Shown in pieces: positions 52,409 through 58,988 of a stretch of DNA of 64,000 bases. This DNA is from Propionibacteriaceae bacterium. GTDB lineage: Bacteria; Actinomycetota; Actinomycetes; Propionibacteriales; Propionibacteriaceae. Numbering within the stretch: position 1 is the first letter of the stretch; each line of letters begins with the position of its first letter. A program made the position numbers and the translations under genes. Location of the stretch: NCBI GenBank assembly GCA_031265875.1, contig JAISCA010000049.1:62001-126000 (forward strand). The letters are read 5' to 3'. A model generated the notes under the pieces. The model did not search any database. It saw only the letters and a list, made by a program, of their open reading frames with translations, and was not told the DNA's origin.

Positions 52409-53110
52409 ATGGCTCATGACCCACGCCGCCCTCAATCCGGGCCGACCCATCTGATCCAGTCGATCGCCCACGCCATCCCACCGGTCCACCCGGGAGGACG
52501 CGGTCCGATCCTGGCCGGATTGACAGTCGCCTTGTTGGGCGCGCGCTGGCGTCCCCTGCGCTGGGGCGGTCTGCTCTGGGCCGGCGCCATGGCGGCCTTC
52601 TTCCGCCAGCCGGAACGGGTCTCCCCCAGCGATCCGGGGCTGGTCCTGGCTCCGGCCGACGGTGAGATCTGCCTGATCGACCAGGCCACGCCGCCGCCCG
52701 AGCTGGCACTGGGCTCGACCTCCTTGCCCCACGTCAGCGTCTTCTTATCCATCCTGGACGTGCATGTCCAACGCGCCCCCCTGACCGGCACGGTCACCCG
52801 CCTAGAACACACCCCAGGGCGTTTCCTGGCCGCCGACCTGCCCCAGGCCAGCCAAGACAATGAGCGCAACTCGATGGTCCTGACCGACCCGGCCGGGCGG
52901 GAGGTCGGCGTGGTCCAGATCGCCGGCCTGGTGGCCCGCCGCATCGTCTGCCAGGTCGAGACCGGCCAGACGCTCGAGGCCGGCCAGGTCTACGGACTGA
53001 TCCGCTTCGGCTCCCGGGTCGACCTCTACCTGCCGGTCGGATCCCAGGTGGATGTCCTGGTCGGCCAACGGGCCGTCGGCGGTGAGACCGTCATCGGACG
53101 ACTGCCGTGA
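52409..53110 (+). CDS. psd: Phosphatidylserine decarboxylase proenzyme
   Basis: 233 residues, the short archaeal/actinobacterial type. VLAPADGEICLID and HVSVFLSILDVHVQRAPLTGTVTR are family blocks. The self-cleavage site that forms the pyruvoyl group is the Gly-Ser in RFGSRVDLYLP near residue 202. A hydrophobic segment near 35-60 anchors it. It makes phosphatidylethanolamine from the product of pssA, whose GTG overlaps its stop. No ribosome-binding site; CAGACT sits six bases before the ATG. Confidence 0.93.
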   Translation: MAHDPRRPQSGPTHLIQSIAHAIPPVHPGGRGPILAGLTVALLGARWRPLRWGGLLWAGAMAAFFRQPERVSPSDPGLVLAPADGEICLIDQATPPPELALGSTSLPHVSVFLSILDVHVQRAPLTGTVTRLEHTPGRFLAADLPQASQDNERNSMVLTDPAGREVGVVQIAGLVARRIVCQVETGQTLEAGQVYGLIRFGSRVDLYLPVGSQVDVLVGQRAVGGETVIGRLP

Positions 53111-54081
53111 CCGGGGCCTCCCCGGCGCCGACCGTCAGCCGGACTGATCGGCCCCGTTCCAAGGCGGTCTCCCAGTTGCCCAATATCGTCACCTTGATGG
53201 CCTTGGCCTCTGGTTTGACCGCTATCCGCTGCGCCTTCAGCGGCAACGTCAAGCTGGTCTTGATCTTCATGGCGGTGGCCGCCCTGCTGGACGGCTTGGA
53301 CGGCCGACTGGCCCGGGCCTTGGACGCCCAGAGCGCCATGGGAGCGGAATTGGACTCGCTCTGCGACGCCATCGGTTTCGGCGTCGCCCCGGCCTTCATC
53401 ACCTACGCCCTGGCTCTGTCGGCCGATCCCCAGGAACGGGTCGCCCAGGCCCTGTCCAACCCCGGTCTGGTCCAGTTGGCCTGGATCGCCCCCTTGATCT
53501 ACGTCGGCGCCATCGTCTTACGCCTGGCCCGTTTCAACACCCTGTTGGACGAGCCCGACCAGGCCGCCTACGCCAAGGAGTTCTTCGTCGGCGTGCCGGC
53601 CCCGGCGGCGGCCTGGCTAGCCCTGGCTCCGGTGGTCGCCCTGCAAGCCTTCGGCGACGGCTGGTGGTCCTCGCCGCTGGTCTGCTCCCTCTGGCTGATC
53701 GCGATCGGCTGCCTGGCCTTCTCCCGCCTGCCCACCTTCACCTTCAAGACGGTCCATCTGACCCAACGCCAGGTGCCAGCCCTGCTCTTCGGGGCCGTCA
53801 TAGGGTTGGCCGCTCTTTTCACCTTCCCCTACTTGACCATCTTCGCCCTGCTGTTGGCCTATCTGGTCCAGATCCCCTTGGCCTGCCGCAGCCACTATTG
53901 GGTGGTGCGCAACCCTCAAGCTTGGAAGGCCGACGCCCAAGCCCGCCGGCAGATGCGGCGGGAGCGGCGCCTGCACAAGCGGCAAGCCCAGCACCGGCGG
54001 CGCTTGAGCGAGCGGGTGCGCCATCCCTTCGTGGCCCGCAGCGGCGAGCGACGGCCGCCCAAGCGCCGACGCCGGCTCTAG
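53107..54081 (+). CDS. pssA: CDP-diacylglycerol--serine O-phosphatidyltransferase
   Basis: 324 residues. The CDP-alcohol phosphotransferase motif D-G-x2-A-R-x8-G-x3-D-x3-D is read as DGLDGRLARALDAQSAMGAELDSLCD (near residue 60-85). About six to eight membrane helices follow, and the last ~55 residues are strongly basic (RRQMRRERRLHKRQAQHRRR), a long Arg-rich tail probably lying on the membrane surface. The GTG start overlaps psd by four bases, so precursor and product enzymes are co-translated. Confidence 0.94.
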   Translation: MTGASPAPTVSRTDRPRSKAVSQLPNIVTLMALASGLTAIRCAFSGNVKLVLIFMAVAALLDGLDGRLARALDAQSAMGAELDSLCDAIGFGVAPAFITYALALSADPQERVAQALSNPGLVQLAWIAPLIYVGAIVLRLARFNTLLDEPDQAAYAKEFFVGVPAPAAAWLALAPVVALQAFGDGWWSSPLVCSLWLIAIGCLAFSRLPTFTFKTVHLTQRQVPALLFGAVIGLAALFTFPYLTIFALLLAYLVQIPLACRSHYWVVRNPQAWKADAQARRQMRRERRLHKRQAQHRRRLSERVRHPFVARSGERRPPKRRRRL

Positions 54082-54093
54082 TGGGCCCAGCCC

Positions 54094-55023
54094 CTAAAGG
54101 TGGGGAGATGGTTGACCGCCTTTGGCCAACAGAGCGGCGGCCAATTTGACCCCGGCCTCGTCCACCATCTCGTCGTCCACCACGATGGCCCCGACCGCCC
54201 CGCCGGCCTGGCTGGTGGCCTCGGCGTAAGCCGTTTGAATGCGCCGGGCCCGCTCCAGCACCGCCGCCGGCGGCGTGAAGACGGCCCGTCCGGCCTCGAC
54301 CTGGTCGGGGTGCAAGACCCATTTGCCGTCGTAGCCGAGAGCGGCCGAGCGGCGAGCTGAGGCCAGGAAGCCGTCCAAGTCGCGGATGCCGACGAAGGGC
54401 CCGTCGATGGCCTGCAGCCCGTGGGCCCGGGCCGCCAGCAGGATCGTCATCAGGACGTGGTGGAAGGCGTCGGCCGGGTAGCCCTCGGGCTGGGAGCCGA
54501 CGTTGAGGGAGGACATGCCGAGGGAGGCCATGTAGTCGCCCGGGCCGAAGACCAGAGACTCCAGCCGGGGCGAGCTGGCGGCGATGCGCTGGGCCGCCAG
54601 CACGCCGGCGGCGGATTCGATCTGGACCTCCAAACCGATCCGACCCAGGGGCAAGCCGTGGTTGACTTCGATCTGGCCCAGCAAGAGGTCCAGGGCTTTG
54701 ACCTGATCGGGCGATTCGACCTTGGGCAACACCACGGCGTCGATGGCCGCCCCGGCCTGGCCCACCACCTCGACCAAGTCGAGGTAGGTCCAAGGCGTCG
54801 ACCAGTCGTTCACCCGCACCGTCACCAAACCGGCCCGCCAACCGGCCCCCGAAGTCAGGGCCGCCACCACCCGACGGCGGGCCTCGGCCTTGGCGGCCGG
54901 GGCGACGGCGTCCTCCAAATCCAGGAAAACGGCGTCGACCGGCTGGGTGCGGGATTTAGCGATGAAACGGTCGGAGGAGCCGGGCACGGCCAGCACGGTG
55001 CGGCGCGGTTGAACTGAACGCAT
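54094..55023 (-). CDS. HpcH/HpaI aldolase family, citrate lyase beta-like (CitE-like)
   Basis: 309 residues, TIM barrel. RRTVLAVPGSSDRFIAKSRTQPVDAVFLDLEDAVAP is the N-terminal CitE-like block with the metal-binding acidic residues; LEVQIESAAGVLAAQRIAASSPRLESLVFGPGDYMASLG supplies the second metal Glu and Asp, and DGKWVLHPDQVEAGRAVF the C-terminal block. No citrate lyase alpha or gamma genes are near, so a stand-alone malyl-CoA or citramalyl-CoA lyase-type role is more likely than true citrate lyase. TAGAGT ends six bases before the ATG, suggesting a leaderless message. Confidence 0.85.
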   Translation of the reverse strand: MRSVQPRRTVLAVPGSSDRFIAKSRTQPVDAVFLDLEDAVAPAAKAEARRRVVAALTSGAGWRAGLVTVRVNDWSTPWTYLDLVEVVGQAGAAIDAVVLPKVESPDQVKALDLLLGQIEVNHGLPLGRIGLEVQIESAAGVLAAQRIAASSPRLESLVFGPGDYMASLGMSSLNVGSQPEGYPADAFHHVLMTILLAARAHGLQAIDGPFVGIRDLDGFLASARRSAALGYDGKWVLHPDQVEAGRAVFTPPAAVLERARRIQTAYAEATSQAGGAVGAIVVDDEMVDEAGVKLAAALLAKGGQPSPHL

Positions 55024-55029
55024 AACGGA

Positions 55030-55035
55030 ACTCTA
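55030..55035 (-). promoter_or_regulatory. -10 element (TAGAGT) for the leaderless CitE-like gene
   Basis: Minus-strand TAGAGT is followed by six bases and the ATG at 55023. It shares a 61-bp divergent interval with the -10 of the MgtE-like gene. Confidence 0.5.
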
Positions 55036-55072
55036 CGGGCCGATTGAATGTTTGAGACTCGTACAGAGTCGA

Positions 55073-55078
55073 TAGGCT
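55073..55078 (+). promoter_or_regulatory. -10 element (TAGGCT) for the leaderless MgtE-like gene
   Basis: TAGGCT is followed by six bases and the GTG at 55085. A GACTC-n5-GAGTC inverted repeat lies just upstream and may be an operator. Confidence 0.5.
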
Positions 55079-55084
55079 GTCGTT

Positions 55085-56338
55085 GTGAGCCAAGCCTCCA
55101 GCGTCTTTGTCGGCCGTCTGCGCGGATTGCCCGTGGTGGACAGCTCAGGCGACTCGCTCGGCGTGGTGCGGGACGTCGTGGTCCAGATCCGTAACGCCAC
55201 CCGACCGCCTCGGGTCAAGGGCATCGTGATGGAATTGTTCGCCCGCCGCCGGGTCTACGTCCCGATGGAACGGGTCTACGCCCTCGACGCCATCCAGCTG
55301 GTCGTCTCCGGGGTGGTCAACGCCCGCCGCTTCCGCCGCCGCGAGGGCGAGACCCTGGTCATCGAGGACCTGATCGACCGACGGGTGATCCGGCGGGGCG
55401 ACACCGTGCCCTCCCTCATCTACGACATCTCGATGGCCTCGGGCCGGGCTGGCGAGTGGGAGGTCAACCAGGCCGCCATCAGCCCCTTGACCAAATCCAG
55501 GCCGTTCTCCAGTCGCACCTTCACCATCGTGCGCTGGAACGAGCTGCCCGAGCTCAGCCCCGATAGTCGCGACTCGCTCGACTCGGCCCTGGCCGACCTG
55601 CTCGATCTGCGCCCGGCCGACCTGGCCCGGCATCTGCACGACATGGAGGCCTCCCGCCGCTTGGAGGTGGCCCAGGCCTTGGACGACGCCCGTCTGGCCG
55701 AAGCCATCGAGGAGCTGCCGGAGGACGAGCAGATCGCCCTCATCTCCCTCTTGGCCCCCGAGCGCGCGGCCGACGTGCTGGAGGAGATGGACCCGGACGA
55801 CGCGGCCGACTTGGTGGGCGATCTACCGGACGAACAGGCCGAGGAGTTGCTCACCCACATGCGCCCGGAGGACGCCCAAGACGTCCGCGACCTGCTGCTC
55901 TACGGCGAGGACACGGCCGGCGGCATGATGACGCCGGAGCCGGTCATCTTGGCCCCCGACGCCACCGCCGCCGAAGCCTTGGCCTTAGTCCGGGACGAGG
56001 ACCTGCCGCCCGCCCTGGCCGCCATGGTCTTCGTCTGCCGGCCCCCCTTGGACTCCCCCACCGGCAAGTTCCTGGGGGCGGTCCATCTCCAGCGTTTACT
56101 GCGGGAGCCGCCTTCCAGCTTGGTCTCGGGCATGATCGACCCCGATCTCAAGCCGCTGGCGGCTGACGCCGATTTGGCCGCTGTCAGCCGCTACTTCGCC
56201 ACCTACGACATGGTGGCCGCGCCCGTCATCGACCCCTCCGGCCGCCTAGTCGGCGCCGTCACGGTGGACGACGTGCTCGACCACATGCTGCCGGAGGATT
56301 GGCGCGGCATCCAGCTCGACCAACCATCGGAGCGCTGA
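55085..56338 (+). CDS. Soluble MgtE-like protein: PRC-barrel, MgtE N-domain, CBS pair
   Basis: 417 residues with no membrane segments. A PRC-barrel-like N-terminal domain (about 1-115, FVGRLRGLPVVDSSGDSLGVVRDVVVQ) leads to an MgtE N-domain of helical repeats (about 185-280, LADLLDLRPADLARHLHDMEASRRLEVAQALDDARLAEAIEELPEDE) and a CBS pair (about 290-410, GGMMTPEPVILAPDATAAEALALV). It resembles mycobacterial Rv1232c. It lacks the MgtE channel domain, so it cannot itself transport. It is followed by a DUF1003 membrane protein one base after its stop. GTG start; likely leaderless. Confidence 0.82.
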   Translation: MSQASSVFVGRLRGLPVVDSSGDSLGVVRDVVVQIRNATRPPRVKGIVMELFARRRVYVPMERVYALDAIQLVVSGVVNARRFRRREGETLVIEDLIDRRVIRRGDTVPSLIYDISMASGRAGEWEVNQAAISPLTKSRPFSSRTFTIVRWNELPELSPDSRDSLDSALADLLDLRPADLARHLHDMEASRRLEVAQALDDARLAEAIEELPEDEQIALISLLAPERAADVLEEMDPDDAADLVGDLPDEQAEELLTHMRPEDAQDVRDLLLYGEDTAGGMMTPEPVILAPDATAAEALALVRDEDLPPALAAMVFVCRPPLDSPTGKFLGAVHLQRLLREPPSSLVSGMIDPDLKPLAADADLAAVSRYFATYDMVAAPVIDPSGRLVGAVTVDDVLDHMLPEDWRGIQLDQPSER

Positions 56339-56339
56339 C

Positions 56340-56885
56340 ATGGCCCGCCCGCGCAAGCGCGTCGACGACCGGTTGGACAGCCCCGGTCGCCCCCGTATGA
56401 GTTGGCTGCCTCGACCCAAGGCCGACCCCGACCGCTTCGGCCGCTTCGCCGAGGCCTTCGCCCGCTCCATGGGCACGGCCAACTTCCTCTTTTGGATGAC
56501 CCTGTTCGTGGTGGCCTGGATCGCCCTCAACGTCATCGGCCTGTGGGGGCTGAAGTGGGACCCTTACCCCTTCATCCTGCTCAACCTCTTCTTCTCCACC
56601 CAGGCCTCCTACGCCTCCCCCCTCATCCTGCTGGCCACCAACCGGCAGGAGGCGCGCGACCGGATCGCCTTGGAGACCGATCGCAAGCAGGTCGCCCAGT
56701 CCCGCGCCGACATGGAGTTCTTGGCCCGCGAGATCGCTTCCCTGCGCTCCCGCCTGGGCGAGTTGGCCACGCGCGATTTCATCCGCTCGGAGCTGCGCGG
56801 CGAGCTGCACGCCCTGTTGGAGGAATTGGACCAGCGTTCGGATCAGGATGCCGGTATGGTGGTGGACCGTGACCCAGAGCGCTGA
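56340..56885 (+). CDS. DUF1003 membrane protein
   Basis: 181 residues. Two hydrophobic helices (FLFWMTLFVVAWIALNVIGLW and YPFILLNLFFSTQASYASPLILLATN) form the DUF1003 core, followed by a basic, helical, possibly coiled-coil C-terminus (RQEARDRIALETDRKQVAQSRADMEFLAREIASLRS). It begins one base after the MgtE-like stop and overlaps the Mrp start. This three-gene order also occurs in mycobacteria. Function unknown. Confidence 0.85.
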   Translation: MARPRKRVDDRLDSPGRPRMSWLPRPKADPDRFGRFAEAFARSMGTANFLFWMTLFVVAWIALNVIGLWGLKWDPYPFILLNLFFSTQASYASPLILLATNRQEARDRIALETDRKQVAQSRADMEFLAREIASLRSRLGELATRDFIRSELRGELHALLEELDQRSDQDAGMVVDRDPER

Positions 56886-58041
56886 ACACCGCTTGGCCGG
56901 ACCGGTCCGGGCCAGCCTGCACCAAGTCGAGGACCCCGAGCTACGTCGTCCCATCACCGACCTCGGCATGGTCGACGACATCGCCATCGACGATCAGGAC
57001 CGAGTCAAGGTGCGCTTGCTCCTGACCACTGGAGGCTGCCCGCTACGCGAACGTCTGACCACGGACGTGCGCCAGGCGGTGCTGGCCGTGCCCGGTGTCA
57101 GCGCGGTCGAGGTCGAGATCGGCGTCATGAGCCCAGAGCAGCGGCAGGCCCTGCGCGAGCTGCTGTCGGACGGCGGCGGCCAACGTGACATCCCCTTCAC
57201 CCGACCGGACAATCTGACCCGGGTCATCGCCGTCGCCTCCGGCAAGGGCGGCGTGGGCAAGAGTTCGATCACCGCCAATCTGGCCTGCGCCCTGGCCAGC
57301 CTCGGCCTCAAGGTCGGTCTGCTCGACGCCGACGTCTACGGGCACTCGATCCCCGATCTGATGGGGATCGAACCGGGCCAAGGTCCGACCCAGGTCGAGG
57401 GCTTGGACATGATCCTGCCCGTCACCGTGGCCGGCGTCGAGGTCATCTCGATCGGGTTGATGAAACCGGACCGGGACCAGGTGGTGGCCTGGCGCGGCCC
57501 GGTGGTGGACCGTTCCATCGCCCAATTCTTGACCGACGTCTACTGGGGCGACCTCGACTTCCTTTTGATCGATCTGCCGCCCGGCACCGGCGACGTCGCC
57601 ATCGGTTTGGGCCAGAAGCTGCCCAACGCCGAGGTCTTGGTCGTGACCACGCCGCAGGTGGCCGCCACCGAGGTGGCGGAACGGGCCGGCACCATGGCGG
57701 GCATCATGCAGCAGCGTGTCATCGGCGTGATCGAGAACATGAGCTATCTGGAATTGGCCTGTCCCCACTGCGGTCAAGCCCAACGGATCGACCTCTTCGG
57801 GACGGGCGGCGGCCAAGCCGTGGCCGAGCGCCTGACCCAACGTCTGGGCTACGACGTGCCCCTGGTGGCCCAGATCCCGTTGCAAGAAGCCTGGCGGACC
57901 GCCTCCGACCAAGGCGCCCCTCTGGTCGGCCTCGACCCCAGCCAACCGGCCGCCGCCGCCTTGATCGGATTGGCCGAACTGCTGGCCAACCAGCGGCGCG
58001 GCTTGGCCGGCTTCAAGCTCGGCCTGTCCCCCGTCGACTGA
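56869..58041 (+). CDS. mrp: Mrp/NBP35-type iron-sulfur cluster carrier ATPase
   Basis: 390 residues. An N-terminal MIP18-like domain (about 1-100: VEDPELRRPITDLGMVDDIAIDDQDRVKVRLLLTTGGCPLRERLTTDV) precedes a ParA-type ATPase with Walker A ASGKGGVGKSSITANLA, a CPHCGQ motif for cluster binding and DLPPGTGDVAIGLGQ. It scaffolds or carries Fe-S clusters. The GTG at 56869 is chosen; it overlaps the DUF1003 stop by 17 bp and gives the expected N-terminus. Confidence 0.92.
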   Translation: MTQSAEHRLAGPVRASLHQVEDPELRRPITDLGMVDDIAIDDQDRVKVRLLLTTGGCPLRERLTTDVRQAVLAVPGVSAVEVEIGVMSPEQRQALRELLSDGGGQRDIPFTRPDNLTRVIAVASGKGGVGKSSITANLACALASLGLKVGLLDADVYGHSIPDLMGIEPGQGPTQVEGLDMILPVTVAGVEVISIGLMKPDRDQVVAWRGPVVDRSIAQFLTDVYWGDLDFLLIDLPPGTGDVAIGLGQKLPNAEVLVVTTPQVAATEVAERAGTMAGIMQQRVIGVIENMSYLELACPHCGQAQRIDLFGTGGGQAVAERLTQRLGYDVPLVAQIPLQEAWRTASDQGAPLVGLDPSQPAAAALIGLAELLANQRRGLAGFKLGLSPVD

Positions 58042-58060
58042 CCCCAGCTCCCCGCCCGCT

Positions 58061-58080
58061 CGACCGGCCCCAGCCGGTCG
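58061..58080 (+). terminator. Hairpin after mrp
   Basis: CGACCGG (58061-58067) and CCGGTCG (58074-58080) pair with a six-base loop, 20 bp after the mrp stop. GC-rich without a U-tract; a candidate terminator. Confidence 0.4.
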
Positions 58081-58215
58081 GCCCGACCGAACCCGAGCCG
58101 GGGCGCCGATTGACCTGACCCTGAGCCGTCCCTGAGCCGCTCAGAGCGCCTCGTCCGACCGCAGGATGAGAGCGAAACCGTGCTGACGGCCGATTCGCGG
58201 GCGGGCCATCCGACC

Positions 58216-58221
58216 TAGCAT
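58216..58221 (+). promoter_or_regulatory. -10 element (TAGCAT) for the leaderless ABC exporter
   Basis: TAGCAT is followed by seven bases and the ATG at 58229, with no ribosome-binding site. Confidence 0.5.
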
Positions 58222-58228
58222 CGAAGCC

Positions 58229-58987
58229 ATGCTGACTTGTGTCGAACCGAGCACCAACACCGGACAATCCATCAGAGCCATCGCCCTGGCCAAGACCTAC
58301 GGCCAAGGCGACGCCGCCGTCGCCGCCCTGCGCGGAGTCGACGTCGAGTTCCCGGCCGGCCGCTTCAGCGCCATCATGGGGCCGTCGGGCTCGGGCAAGT
58401 CGACCCTGATGCACCTGTTGGCCGGACTGGACCAGCCCAAGGCCGGCCAAGTCTTCCTAGGCGACCGCGAGTTGACCGGTCTGAGCGACAACGACCTGAC
58501 CCGGTTGCGGCGTGATCGCATCGGCTTCGTCTTCCAGAGCTACAACCTGCTGCCCATGTTCACGGCCCGGCAGAACATCATGCTGCCCCTGCGATTGGCC
58601 GGACGGGCCCCGGACCTGGACCTGTTCGACCGCTTGGTGTCCGATCTGGGCTTGGCCCAGCGCCTGGAGCACCGGCCCTCCCAATTGTCCGGCGGCCAAC
58701 AGCAGCGGGTCGCCATCGCGCGGGCTCTCATCACCCGCCCGGCGGTCGTCTTCGCCGACGAGCCGACCGGCAACCTGGACCGGCGCAGCTCGGTCGAAGT
58801 CTTGGCGCTACTGCGCCTGGCGGTCGACCAGTTGGGCCAGACCGTGGTCATGGTGACGCACGACCCGACCGCCGCCACCTGGGCCGACCAAGTCGTCCTA
58901 CTGGCCGACGGCCAGATCGCCGGCCGACTCGACCAGCCCGACCCGACCACCGTCCTGGCCGCCCTGGACCGTCTAGGGCGGAACTGA
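58229..58987 (+). CDS. MacB/LolD-type ABC transporter ATPase
   Basis: 252 residues. Walker A GPSGSGKST, Q-loop FVFQSYNLLPMFTARQNI, signature LSGGQQQRVAIARAL, Walker B VVFADEPTGNLD and switch VVMVTHD are all canonical for the MacB/LolD/FtsE group. It pairs with the FtsX-like permease that follows one base later. Likely an exporter or mechanotransmission complex. Probably translated from a leaderless message. Confidence 0.9.
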   Translation: MLTCVEPSTNTGQSIRAIALAKTYGQGDAAVAALRGVDVEFPAGRFSAIMGPSGSGKSTLMHLLAGLDQPKAGQVFLGDRELTGLSDNDLTRLRRDRIGFVFQSYNLLPMFTARQNIMLPLRLAGRAPDLDLFDRLVSDLGLAQRLEHRPSQLSGGQQQRVAIARALITRPAVVFADEPTGNLDRRSSVEVLALLRLAVDQLGQTVVMVTHDPTAATWADQVVLLADGQIAGRLDQPDPTTVLAALDRLGRN

Positions 58988-58988
58988 C

